From Thermoleophilia bacterium (GTDB taxonomy: Bacteria; Actinomycetota; Thermoleophilia; Gaiellales; Gaiellaceae): a stretch of 58,888 nt of DNA. Each line of letters starts with the position of its first letter. Position 1 is the stretch's first letter. The notes below the pieces were generated by a model. It was not told where the DNA came from. It searched no databases and was given only the letters and a program-made list of their open reading frames with translations. The position numbers were made by a program, and so were the translations under genes. The stretch covers positions 1 through 58,888 of the forward strand of contig JAICWC010000003.1 in assembly GCA_025934995.1 (NCBI GenBank), read 5' to 3'. Positions 38,168 to 44,795 of the stretch are shown here, piece by piece.

Positions 38168-38562
38168 AGGCGAAGTTGTCCACGGACGGCGGCGCGCGCG
38201 GCAACCCCGGGCCGGCGGCGTTCGGATACGTGCTCGAGGCGGAGGACGGGACGGTGCTCGCGGCGCACGGCGAGACGATCGGGATCGCGACGAACAACGT
38301 CGCCGAGTACAGCGCGCTGATCGCCGGGCTCGAGAAGGCACGCGAGCTCGCAGTCGACGAGGTGGAGGTCATCTCGGACTCGGAGCTGATGGTGAAGCAG
38401 ATGACCGGCGAGTACCGCGTGAAGAACGAGGCCCTGCAAGAGCTCTGGTCACGGGCATCCCGAATCGCGCGTGGCTTTCGTGACATCAGCTACACGGCCG
38501 TGCGCCGCGAGCACAACGAGCTGGCCGATCGACTCGTGAACGAGGCCCTCGATTCGGCCTAG
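38164..38562 (+). CDS. rnhA: Ribonuclease HI-family protein
   Basis: A 132-residue RNase H fold protein of the short bacterial type without extra domains. The catalytic carboxylates are visible: Asp in STDGGARGNPGP, Glu in NNVAEYSALI, Asp in SDSELMVKQM, and the final His/Asp in EHNELADRL. It would cleave RNA in RNA/DNA hybrids or act on related substrates. The start GTG overlaps the stop of the upstream NIF3-like gene (GTGA). It ends just before the tRNA-Gly promoter. Confidence 0.88.
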   Translation: MKAKLSTDGGARGNPGPAAFGYVLEAEDGTVLAAHGETIGIATNNVAEYSALIAGLEKARELAVDEVEVISDSELMVKQMTGEYRVKNEALQELWSRASRIARGFRDISYTAVRREHNELADRLVNEALDSA

Positions 38563-38569
38563 GCCGGGC

Positions 38570-38575
38570 TATACT
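38570..38575 (+). promoter_or_regulatory. -10 box (TATACT) of tRNA-Gly
   Basis: TATACT lies ten bases before the first base of the mature tRNA, the expected distance for tRNA transcription. No clear -35 is visible. Confidence 0.55.
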
Positions 38576-38585
38576 TGCCGCGCTC

Positions 38586-38659
38586 GCGGATGTAGCTCAG
38601 TTGGCTAGAGCGTCTGCTTGCCATGCAGAAGGTCGTGGGTTCGAGTCCCATCATCCGCT
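38586..38659 (+). tRNA. tRNA-Gly (anticodon GCC)
   Basis: A full cloverleaf: 7-bp acceptor stem GCGGATG/CATCCGC, D arm with AGCTCAG, anticodon stem TCTGC/GCAGA enclosing TTGCCAT (anticodon GCC), T arm GTGGG-TTCGAGT-CCCAT, discriminator T. CCA is not encoded. The 3' half serves as the attachment site of the small element that follows. Confidence 0.95.
38616..38659 (+). repeat. Attachment-site direct repeat, copy inside tRNA-Gly
   Basis: 44 bp covering the tRNA from within the anticodon stem to the discriminator base, identical to 40794-40837. It forms the element's tRNA-side junction. Confidence 0.85.
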
Positions 38660-38668
38660 CTAGTGAAG

Positions 38669-38690
38669 CCCCCGGTAATCGGGGGTTTTT
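38669..38690 (+). terminator. Rho-independent terminator after tRNA-Gly
   Basis: CCCCCG, loop GTAAT, CGGGGG, then five T. It lies inside the element, so it replaces the original terminator that was displaced to the far side. Confidence 0.85.
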
Positions 38691-38700
38691 CTTTGCTCTA

Positions 38701-39180
38701 GGCCGCTGCCGGAACCTCAGGCGAGAGCGGTAGAGCCTCGTTAGTGCCCATTCGTGCCCATTCGATGGCCGCGTCGAAGGCTTCGCGCTGCGCCTTCGCC
38801 AGCCGATCGCGTCGCTTCGATGCCTGCGCGTAGGCGCGGAGCGTGAAGCGCGGGTCCTCATGGCCGAGCTGGTCGGCCGTGTAGCACATGTCGTCGCCGC
38901 AGACGCAGCGGAGGCTTGCGTACGTCCGGCGGAGCCCGTGGAACGTGAGCGCGTCGATCGGCGCGATCTCTGCCGCCTCGAGCTTCACGTTCGCAGCCTC
39001 AACGGCCTTCGCCAGAACGTCGCGGCGCAGGTTCGAAGGGTTGTGCTTCTTTCCCGTTGATGTGCTGACGACGTAGTCGCCGGCGGCAGCGTGCTTCGTC
39101 TCCATCCGCGCGACGTACACGCAGCTGATCAAGCCCGAGGAGACGGTGTGGCTCGCGGGCGCTCGGGCCGTGCGAGTCAT
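38701..39180 (-). pseudogene. Tyrosine recombinase (integrase), C-terminal remnant
   Basis: Only the last third of a phage-type integrase is present. The catalytic HGLRRTYASL (His-x-x-Arg box), QLGHEDPRFTLRAYAQ (second His box with the Tyr nucleophile) and the TGKKHNPSNLRRDVLAKAV stretch before them are intact. The N-terminal arm-binding and core-binding domains and the first catalytic Arg are missing. Recognisable homology begins around 39100. Upstream of that the frame stays open to a stop at 39241-39243 but no longer looks like integrase, so a deletion joint probably lies near 39100-39240. The ATG at 39180 is nominal. The orientation, with its end next to the tRNA, fits the element. Confidence 0.8.
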
Positions 39181-39801
39181 CGACGTCGTCGAGACGCCGG
39201 AGACGGAACGGTACGCGGGGTTGCTTCGCGTCGAAACGACCTAGCTCCGCATTCAGTGGCGCCGCTTTTGAGGGCGTGCGGATGGATGGAACCAGCCCCA
39301 TTCCTCGGCGAGTAGCCGCCATCGTAGGCCCTCGGCAAAGGCGCTCCGTAGCGCGGCCCCGAACGCATTTAGCGCATTCACGCATCCTGTCGCCGCCTTG
39401 AAGATGCCCGTCGCAGTTGTAAGCGCGGCTGCCACGACCGACGGCCAGCCGAACGGACCAAGCGTGTGGACCAGCCAGAAGACGGTCGCGCCAAGAATCA
39501 GCGTCATGCATCGCTTATCGGACTCGGGCTACGCGCGGCAGGACTACCCGATTGAGGGATCCTGCTTCCGGAGATGTATCGGTACCTCGGGCGGGTGACC
39601 TTGAGGGGATTCCGATCCCTCGAATGGGGATTCTTCCGACTCGGCCGCTAGTCCGTTTGAGCCATCTAGCGTGCCTCGAGTCCCCTGCGTAGCGTTCATC
39701 GGTGCCGGCCCGGAGTGTCAGCGCCCGGCGTTGGGATCACCTCGGGCCGGCCGTGGGCTCGACAGGAAGATCAGCCGCCCCCGCTGCTAACAATCGGCAG
39801 C
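39181..39801. other. Low-coding interior of the tRNA element
   Basis: A 620-base stretch with only one possible small gene (39253-39507, minus). Base composition is more AT-rich and codon-position bias is weak, unlike the rest of the window. Short inverted elements occur (GAGGGATC at about 39554 and GATCCCTC about 60 bases on). I see no RNA gene or insertion sequence here; it looks like decayed element DNA. Confidence 0.5.
39253..39507 (-). CDS. Possible small membrane protein of the element
   Basis: An 84-residue frame starting at ATG 39507. One or two hydrophobic segments fill the first half (MTLILGATVFWLVHTLGPFG and a following Ala-rich helix) and the tail is basic. The layout recalls small phage holin-like or accessory membrane proteins, but there is no specific match and no clear ribosome-binding site. 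It may be a chance frame in decayed DNA. Confidence 0.35.
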   Translation of the reverse strand: MTLILGATVFWLVHTLGPFGWPSVVAAALTTATGIFKAATGCVNALNAFGAALRSAFAEGLRWRLLAEEWGWFHPSARPQKRRH

Positions 39802-40134
39802 ATGTCGATGCCGTTTCTTGTCCAGTACGACGCCGATGCCGTGCAAGAACTGGCGGCCCTCACCTCTAAGGAGGAGAAGAGAGCGTTATTCAACGCGGTC
39901 GACAAGCTAAGGATGCTTGGCCCGCGCCTCGTCCCGCCGCACGTCAAGACGCTCAAGGGCGAGGCCGGGATCATGGAACTCCGTCCAAAGCAAGGTCGAA
40001 CACACGTCAGAGCCTTCTTTCGAAGAACCGGAAACGACTACGTCGTCCTTTCGCTCTGCATCAAGCCGGACAAGGCCGATGCCGAGGCGGCGATCGCGGC
40101 TGCCCAAGAACGAGTCTCCCGCTACGATGCTTGA
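39802..40134 (+). CDS. higB: HigB/RelE-superfamily toxin (phage-derived Gp49-like)
   Basis: A 110-residue protein of the RelE/ParE superfamily, in the HigB (Gp49-like) branch. It begins PFLVQYDADAVQEL, continues with ALTSKEEKRALFNAVDKLRMLGPRL, then PPHVKTLKGEAGIMELRPKQGRTHVRAFF, the conserved core in which basic residues contact mRNA at the ribosome, and ends with a helix of the type DKADAEAAIAAAQERVSRY. Toxins of this branch are ribosome-dependent mRNA endonucleases. ATG 39802 is chosen because the family starts at this point; ATG 39808 is possible. It is followed after 90 bases by the antitoxin gene, the toxin-first order typical of HigBA modules. Confidence 0.8.
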   Translation: MSMPFLVQYDADAVQELAALTSKEEKRALFNAVDKLRMLGPRLVPPHVKTLKGEAGIMELRPKQGRTHVRAFFRRTGNDYVVLSLCIKPDKADAEAAIAAAQERVSRYDA

Positions 40135-40138
40135 TAAC

Positions 40139-40184
40139 TCAAGGGTTATGATTACCCTTGACGGGGGATAACCGCAGGGTTATC
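40139..40184. promoter_or_regulatory. Two operator dyads and promoter between toxin and antitoxin genes
   Basis: Dyad 1: TCAAGGGT, seven bases, ACCCTTGA (40139-40161). Dyad 2: GATAACC, four bases, GGTTATC (40167-40184). Both contain the word GGGTTAT. A TTGACG (40158-40163) followed after 17 bases by TATCGT (40181-40186) forms a promoter that both dyads overlap. This suggests the antitoxin has its own autoregulated promoter. Confidence 0.6.
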
Positions 40185-40224
40185 GTCTGAGCCAACCGCT
40201 AGTTCAGGAAGGAGCTCGCGCCAA

Positions 40225-40629
40225 ATGTCCCCACGCCTCAAGAGCCACGGCACCATCGTTGCCGAGGAGATCAACAGCGATCCCGGCTTTCGCGAGGAAT
40301 GGGATAAGACTGCCCTGGGACGTCTGGTCGCGGCCGAACTGATCGGTTACCGAGCCGACCACAAGCTTTCTCAGCGCGCGTTGGGCGAGCGCTTGGGATG
40401 CAGCCAGCCGTACGTCGCCAAACTTGAGTCGGGCGAGCACAATCCTGACATCGAAACGCTAGTGGGTATCTCGAGGGCGCTCGGCATCGAGTTCATGATC
40501 GACATTGCGCCGGCCGCGGCTCGTCCCCGGCTGGTCACCAAGGCGGTGGCTGCGCGACACCAGAGACATCAGCGCGACGGTGTCTCGGTCGTGATGGGCG
40601 CCACCGCTCGGGCAAGACGCGCCGCCTAG
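40225..40629 (+). CDS. higA: HigA-like antitoxin, XRE-family helix-turn-helix
   Basis: A 134-residue DNA-binding protein. Residues about 38-90 form a lambda-Cro/XRE helix-turn-helix (LVAAELIGYRADHKLSQRAL, LGCSQPYVAKLESGEHNPDIETL), preceded by an N-terminal helix region usual for antitoxins that bind their toxin with a flexible end. The C-terminal tail is basic and probably disordered. A GGAAGGAG ribosome-binding site lies nine bases before the ATG. It pairs with the HigB-like toxin upstream; the two inverted repeats in between are its probable operators. Confidence 0.82.
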   Translation: MSPRLKSHGTIVAEEINSDPGFREEWDKTALGRLVAAELIGYRADHKLSQRALGERLGCSQPYVAKLESGEHNPDIETLVGISRALGIEFMIDIAPAAARPRLVTKAVAARHQRHQRDGVSVVMGATARARRAA

Positions 40630-40710
40630 ACCCTCCCCCTTCTGCTTTGGGCACAAGTGTCGGCTAGTGCCCAAACCGGATGGAATCGCCTGCAAACGTG
40701 CTGTATCCGC

Positions 40711-40730
40711 GAGACGTGTCGACACGTCTC
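40711..40730. repeat. 20-bp perfect palindrome inside the element
   Basis: GAGACGTGTC followed directly by its reverse complement GACACGTCTC, with no spacer. It lies 80 bases after the antitoxin gene and 64 bases before the far attachment repeat. It could be a protein-binding site for recombination or regulation; function unknown. Confidence 0.6.
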
Positions 40731-40793
40731 AAGTCCGGCGATACGTAGCGTTTTAGTTGGCGTAGCGGACTACCGGACTCGTACCCACGACCC

Positions 40794-40837
40794 GCTTGCC
40801 ATGCAGAAGGTCGTGGGTTCGAGTCCCATCATCCGCT
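40794..40837 (+). repeat. Attachment-site direct repeat, distal copy
   Basis: Identical over 44 bp to the 3' half of tRNA-Gly at 38616-38659. Being followed by its own terminator hairpin, it is most likely the original tRNA 3' end displaced by integration. Confidence 0.85.
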
Positions 40838-40843
40838 TCACCA

Positions 40844-40869
40844 AAAGGACCTGCTAACGCGGGTCTTTT
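40844..40869 (+). terminator. Displaced tRNA-Gly terminator
   Basis: AAAGGACC, ten-base loop, GGTCTTTT: an 8-bp stem with one G-U pair ending in a T run. It lies right after the distal attachment repeat, where it has no gene to terminate; it presumably belonged to the tRNA before integration. Confidence 0.6.
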
Positions 40870-40899
40870 GCTTTCACGGGGGCACTGCGACGTCTACAA

Positions 40900-40939
40900 C
40901 CGGGCCTCCTGAGGCAGCTCCAGCCTCGAGGAGGCCCGG
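40900..40939 (-). terminator. Strong GC-rich hairpin downstream of secreted-protein gene
   Basis: An outer 11-bp perfect stem (CCGGGCCTCCT/AGGAGGCCCGG) continues into an inner GAGGC/GCCTC stem with a single bulged G. It lies 14 bases beyond the stop of the minus-strand gene ending at 40954. No T run follows, so it is a terminator of the GC-only type seen in actinobacteria, or an mRNA 3' stabiliser. Confidence 0.55.
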
Positions 40940-40953
40940 ATGACGGGATCTAT

Positions 40954-41391
40954 CTACGGGGCAACGGTGGTCTGTGAGAACCCTGGCGGCAAGAAGACCA
41001 GTGTCGGGAAGTCCGACTGGAGCGTTCCGGCGTAGTGACCGGTCTGCCATGGGACGGTCACGGGCACCGGCAGTCCGCCGAATCCGTTGAAGACGACGCC
41101 GTTGATGTGAATGGTCGTCCCATCGGTCCACCAGCTGACATCACCCTTGTCGGAGACTGCACCGCCGCGGCCGCAGTCTGCGCCCGCATAGGTGCCTGTC
41201 CCGCTCGTTCCCGGACCGCTCAGCTCGATCCATAGCCACGCTCCGCCGCCCTGGTTGCCGGGCACGTTGGCTGAGATCTCGATTTGGCGAACAGCGGTGT
41301 TTCCGTAGTCCGCCGCTGCTGCACCCGCCCACACAACCGCAGTCGCCATGACCGCGGCCGTTGCTGCTGCGAACCTTCCGACCTTGTGCAC
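40954..41391 (-). CDS. Small secreted protein, hypothetical
   Basis: A 145-residue precursor with a Sec signal peptide (VHKVGRFAAATAAVMATAVV..., cut probably after AAAA before DYGNTAV). The mature part of about 115 residues is rich in Gly, Trp and Thr with two Cys pairs' worth of potential only partly seen (ADCGRGG), suggesting a compact beta structure. The GTG at 41391 is chosen because GGAGGAGG lies six bases upstream and the signal peptide begins there. I recognise no family. It is divergent from the nucleotidyltransferase gene across a palindrome-rich spacer. Confidence 0.65.
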   Translation of the reverse strand: MHKVGRFAAATAAVMATAVVWAGAAAADYGNTAVRQIEISANVPGNQGGGAWLWIELSGPGTSGTGTYAGADCGRGGAVSDKGDVSWWTDGTTIHINGVVFNGFGGLPVPVTVPWQTGHYAGTLQSDFPTLVFLPPGFSQTTVAP

Positions 41392-41456
41392 GTGAGTCCT
41401 CCTCCGCGAGGGGCCTGCCGGATCCGACGATCGTCGTAAGCGTCGCGCCGTCTGGC

Positions 41457-41496
41457 AATGGGCCGCTCGGCCCATTCCGCGTTCACGGTCGTGAAC
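41457..41496. promoter_or_regulatory. Two perfect inverted repeats in a divergent spacer
   Basis: AATGGGCCG-CT-CGGCCCATT (41457-41476, 9-bp arms) and GTTCACG-GT-CGTGAAC (41481-41496, 7-bp arms) lie four bases apart between the divergent starts at 41391 and 41528. A third palindrome, GACGATCGTC, is at 41426-41435. They are likely binding sites for dimeric regulators. Confidence 0.5.
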
Positions 41497-41527
41497 CGTT
41501 AGCGGATCCTGATGCGAGACTCGGGTC

Positions 41528-42142
41528 GTGACGCGGGCGGGAGAACCCGAGGTCGTCGCCGCGGTCAGGACGGCCCTCGAAGCCTGCAGCGCGGTCACGT
41601 CCGTGACCCTCGGCGGATCACGCGGGCGCGGCCGGCCGACCGGGCTCTCGGACTGGGACTTCTACCTCGTCGGCGATCCCGACGCGATGATGGCCGAGGT
41701 ACCGGGCGTCATCGCTTCCTTCCGGCCGCTGGCCGCATTCTGGGAGCCGCTCGCCGAGGAGGCCGGCTACATGGTCGTGCTGGACGGCCCGACCAAAGTG
41801 GACGTCTTCCCGCAGGGCGGCAGGAGGCGGATCCAACCGCCGTGGGTGCTGAGCGCCGAGACGCTCGATCGGATCGACGGCCACTTCTGGGACTGGTGTC
41901 TCTGGCTCGGTGGCAAGACGTTGCGGGGTGAGGGCGAGCTCGTCGCCGACGAGCTCGTGAAGATGCACGACTTCTTGTTGGGCCCAATCGGCGTCGATGC
42001 CGCCCCTACGAGCCTCGGCGAGGCGATCGCCGTCTACCTGCGCGCACGCGCATCCGCGATGGACGCACTCGGAGTGTCCGTCGATCCGGAGCTTGGAAGG
42101 CAGGTCTCCGACGCGCTCCGGCGCCACCGCGTGGTCGCGTAA
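41528..42142 (+). CDS. Nucleotidyltransferase-fold protein
   Basis: A 204-residue protein with the pol-beta-type nucleotidyltransferase signature: LGGSRGRGRPTGLSDWDFYLV near residues 28-48 (the GS...DxD motif that binds metal and NTP). A third acidic residue is probably the Asp in TKVDVF. The rest is helical. Proteins of this size include aminoglycoside nucleotidyltransferases and MNT-type antitoxins; no HEPN partner gene is adjacent, so neither assignment is supported. The GTG start is the first in frame and has no clear ribosome-binding site. The next gene begins 25 bases after its stop but has its own -10. Confidence 0.65.
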   Translation: MTRAGEPEVVAAVRTALEACSAVTSVTLGGSRGRGRPTGLSDWDFYLVGDPDAMMAEVPGVIASFRPLAAFWEPLAEEAGYMVVLDGPTKVDVFPQGGRRRIQPPWVLSAETLDRIDGHFWDWCLWLGGKTLRGEGELVADELVKMHDFLLGPIGVDAAPTSLGEAIAVYLRARASAMDALGVSVDPELGRQVSDALRRHRVVA

Positions 42143-42167
42143 GACCGCGCACGGTACGGTGGGCGAC

Positions 42168-42683
42168 GTGCTCGCCGTCGCTGCAGCCCCCGTTGCCTGC
42201 CGCGCGGCTGAAGTTCGCGTGCACGACGAGGCGGTCTTCGGTCATTTCGCGACGCGCGCGGGCGCGATCTCGTTCGCGCGCAACCCGCGGCAGCTTGGCT
42301 TCCGGGGCCTGAAGGTCGAGGACGAGGGCTGCGGCGACTTCGAGCTCGAGATCGACGGCGCCGACACCCAGCAGCAGCGGACGAGCTTCGCGGCCGAAGC
42401 TGCGAAGGCGGGCTACCAGGTCACGTTCGAGCAGCGTGAAGAGCCGCTGCAACCGGGCAAGAACGAGGTCGTCGGCGTCCTCGGCTCGAAGACGACGGTC
42501 ACGGCCGCGAATGCCCTCGCGTGGAAGCTCGCGCGCGCCGGCTTCCGCTACATCGACGTCGTCCCGTCCGGCCGGCGCTGGCTCGTCGTCATGCCGCAGG
42601 TCCCGGTCCGCAACGCGCTCTCGATCGCGAAGGAAGTCGCGCAAACCGGCTTCCACATCCAGTTCCGACACGGCTCCGGATAG
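42168..42683 (+). CDS. SPOR-like domain protein, hypothetical
   Basis: A 171-residue protein without signal peptide. Two repeated alpha/beta units are visible: FGHFATRAGAISFARNPRQL with the following GFRGLKVE, and SKTTVTAANALAWKLARAGF with RYIDVVPSG, then a further half unit at the end (NALSIAKEVAQTGFHIQF). Each has the helix-strand order and residue pattern of SPOR-type domains that bind denuded glycans. Without an export signal a cell-wall role is uncertain. The GTG start has TACGGT seven bases upstream (leaderless). A hairpin follows the stop. Confidence 0.55.
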   Translation: MLAVAAAPVACRAAEVRVHDEAVFGHFATRAGAISFARNPRQLGFRGLKVEDEGCGDFELEIDGADTQQQRTSFAAEAAKAGYQVTFEQREEPLQPGKNEVVGVLGSKTTVTAANALAWKLARAGFRYIDVVPSGRRWLVVMPQVPVRNALSIAKEVAQTGFHIQFRHGSG

Positions 42684-42688
42684 ACGAA

Positions 42689-42710
42689 CGGCCCGCTCTC
42701 CGACGGGCCG
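42689..42710 (+). terminator. Hairpin terminator after the SPOR-like gene
   Basis: CGGCCCG, eight-base loop, CGGGCCG, starting five bases after the stop; no strong T run. It may serve both this gene and the convergent PBP2 gene. Confidence 0.55.
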
Positions 42711-42782
42711 CTCGCTGTCAATTCCCCGATGTGATCGGAGTCCGTTGTAAGGGGATGATCGGCGCCCCCGGCATGCGGGGCG

Positions 42783-44696
42783 TCACCCCGTCGGGGGATC
42801 CTTGACGTGGAAGTACGCGTCGTAGATCTCGCGCACCGCGGGGGCGGCCGCCTCGGCACCGAACCCGCCGTGCTCGATCATCGCCACCACGACGATCTTC
42901 GGATGCCCGAACGGCGCGAAGGAGGCGTACCAGGAATGGTCGTCGCGGCCCGGGCCGGTCTCCGCCGTGCCCGTCTTGCCGGCGACCGGAATCGGATAGG
43001 TCGAGAAGACGGCCGCCGAGGTGCCGGTGTGCGCCGCGTCGTAGAGCCCCTGCTTGATCGCCCACGTGTCGACGAGATGGAGATGGCGCTCGGGCTTGTA
43101 GTGCAGGGGCTTGACGACCGCGCCGTCGACGATCGCTCCGCCGACGTGCGGCCGGACGATCGTGCCGCCGTTGACGATCGCCGAGTACGCGACCGCGAGC
43201 TGGAGCGGGCTGACGAGCAGCTCGCCCTGGCCGATCGAGAGGTTGATCGTCTGGCCCTCCGTCCACGGGAAGCCGTTCGACTTCAGGAATGCCTTCCCGG
43301 GTGTCGGGAGGAGGCCCGCGTTGTCGCCCGTGAGGTCGATGCCGGTCGGCGAGCCGAGACCGAACTTCCTCGCCCACTGCTGGATGAGCTTCCCCTGCTG
43401 CGCGGGCGCGTGGTTCCAGATCAGGTCGCCGAGCCGGTAGAACCACGTGTCGCACGACTGCGAGAGCGCCGTCGGGAGCGACATGCTCTCGAACACGCCG
43501 GCTTCGACGTTGTGGAAGACCGTCCCGCCGAGCGAGAAGGAGCCGCTGCAGAGCAGCGATGTCGACGGGCTGATGATGCCGCTCGCGAGCGCCGCCTCCG
43601 CGATGATCGGCTTGAAGGTCGAGCCCGTCGGATACACGCCGCCGATCGCACGGTTGAGAAGCAGCTTGCGCGGATCGGTGTAGAGGCGCGCGTTGTACTT
43701 CGAGTTCTGTGTCGCTTCGACCTGGTTGTAGGTCGGATAGCTCGCCAGCGCGAGGATGGCGCCGGTCCACGGGTCGATCGCGATCGCCGAGCCGCCCGTT
43801 GGATGGTGGCCGGCCCGGATCGCGTCGGCGATCCCGTCGCGGACAGCCTTTTCCGCAGCTCTCTGGAGCCGCGCATCGATCGTCAGCTGGAGCGTCGGCA
43901 GGCTCTTCGTTCGGCCGCGCTCGAGGGGGCCGACGACGCGGCCCATCGAGTCGACGCGCACGCGCGCCCGGTCGAATCCGCCGTTGAGCAGGCTGTCGTA
44001 GTACGCCTCGACGCCCGAGACGCCGACGATCTCGCCTGCCTTCGCGTGCGCGTACCGCGGCTCGCCGAGCATCGTGCTGTCGACCTCGCCGAGCAGACCG
44101 AGGAACTCGCTGCCGAACGCACCCTGTGGATAGCTGCGCGCTGGGATGGCGGTTGCGCTGAAGCCCGGATACTCGGGCGCGCGTTCCGCGAGGTACGACC
44201 AGAGCGGCCCGGCAGGATGCGCGAGCACGACCGCAGGCGCGAACGGCGAGCGAACCGTCGAGCGCTCGATGCGCGCGACGAGTGTCCGCACCGGAACGTG
44301 TGCGAGCCTCGAGAACCTGTGGAGAGCCCTCAGCCCGGTCGGGGACGCATGCCAGCCCGTGCGGTCGAATGAGCCGAGTGCCGCGACGTCTGCGGTGACG
44401 ACGACGCTCCCCGACGTCGTTGCGAGCTTGCGGCCGCGCGAGTCGACGATTGCGCCGCGGGGGCCGATCAGATCGACCGTCCGGTAGGCCTGACTCGTCG
44501 CGACGGCGGAGTACTGGTGGCCGTGCAGGACCTGCACCGACCACGCACGCAGAGCCAGGAGGCCGAGCGCGAGCAGGACGGCCGCGCCGAGCCCGCCGAC
44601 GCGGATGAAGAAGCCGGGGCTCCGGAAGTACGGTGCGTCGGCGCGCGAGTACGGCTCCGGCCCGCGGCGGGACGGCAGCGAGCGCGGGAGGGTCAC
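42783..44696 (-). CDS. mrdA: Penicillin-binding protein 2 (peptidoglycan transpeptidase)
   Basis: A 637-residue class B PBP. A short cytoplasmic head and one membrane segment (about residues 30-52) are followed by the dimerisation domain (ATSQAYRTVDLIGPRGAIVD) and the transpeptidase domain. Active-site motifs are SxxK with Ser 359 in PTGSTFKP, SCD at about 414 in LSQSCDTWFY (the PBP2 version of SxN), and KTG at about 574 in VAGKTGTAE. This enzyme cross-links peptidoglycan during elongation, normally with RodA. No rodA or mreBCD genes are adjacent, which is unusual for a PBP2. The GTG start is the first reasonable one. It lies 99 bases after a helical hypothetical gene and may be the end of the minus-strand cluster or have its own promoter. 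Confidence 0.9.
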   Translation of the reverse strand: MTLPRSLPSRRGPEPYSRADAPYFRSPGFFIRVGGLGAAVLLALGLLALRAWSVQVLHGHQYSAVATSQAYRTVDLIGPRGAIVDSRGRKLATTSGSVVVTADVAALGSFDRTGWHASPTGLRALHRFSRLAHVPVRTLVARIERSTVRSPFAPAVVLAHPAGPLWSYLAERAPEYPGFSATAIPARSYPQGAFGSEFLGLLGEVDSTMLGEPRYAHAKAGEIVGVSGVEAYYDSLLNGGFDRARVRVDSMGRVVGPLERGRTKSLPTLQLTIDARLQRAAEKAVRDGIADAIRAGHHPTGGSAIAIDPWTGAILALASYPTYNQVEATQNSKYNARLYTDPRKLLLNRAIGGVYPTGSTFKPIIAEAALASGIISPSTSLLCSGSFSLGGTVFHNVEAGVFESMSLPTALSQSCDTWFYRLGDLIWNHAPAQQGKLIQQWARKFGLGSPTGIDLTGDNAGLLPTPGKAFLKSNGFPWTEGQTINLSIGQGELLVSPLQLAVAYSAIVNGGTIVRPHVGGAIVDGAVVKPLHYKPERHLHLVDTWAIKQGLYDAAHTGTSAAVFSTYPIPVAGKTGTAETGPGRDDHSWYASFAPFGHPKIVVVAMIEHGGFGAEAAAPAVREIYDAYFHVKDPPTG

Positions 44697-44795
44697 GCGC
44701 AGGCCGGAAGCACCGCCGGGGCGGGTGGGAAAGAGCGATCGCCTACGGCGGCGGCGGCGGGGATCGGGCGTCGAGATCGCTACAGCGCTTCCAGG

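Larger units (their letters stand above)
38616..40837. mobile_element. Degenerate tRNA-Gly-integrated element with toxin-antitoxin
   Basis: A 2.2-kb segment bounded by a perfect 44-bp direct repeat of the tRNA-Gly 3' half (38616-38659 and 40794-40837). A tyrosine-recombinase remnant lies immediately inside the tRNA end, the classic layout of an element integrated at a tRNA gene. Base composition inside is visibly less GC-rich than in the flanks. Contents: integrase C-terminal part, one possible small membrane protein, a HigB-like toxin and a HigA-like antitoxin. The integrase lacks its N-terminal half, so the element is probably immobile unless helped by another recombinase. Confidence 0.8.

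Noticed and set aside
39077-39243. Plus-strand frame with strong third-position GC ending at the CTAG stop (ATYTQLIKPEETVWLAG and following)
   Set aside because: It looks protein-like but has an in-frame stop at 39074 and no ATG, GTG or TTG start before that segment. Its wobble positions coincide with those of the integrase frame on the other strand, so the bias may be a mirror effect. It might be a gene fragment next to the deletion joint, but I cannot support it.
38616-40837. Insertion sequence or transposon
   Set aside because: No transposase and no terminal inverted repeats; boundaries are tRNA-derived direct repeats with a tyrosine recombinase remnant, so integration was site-specific.
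41528-42142. MNT/HEPN toxin-antitoxin module
   Set aside because: The nucleotidyltransferase motif is present but no HEPN-type partner lies on either side, and the following gene is SPOR-like with its own promoter.
42807-44372. 521-codon frame antisense to the PBP2 gene
   Set aside because: The opposite strand carries all PBP2 motifs; this frame has Arg/Asp-rich low-information sequence only.
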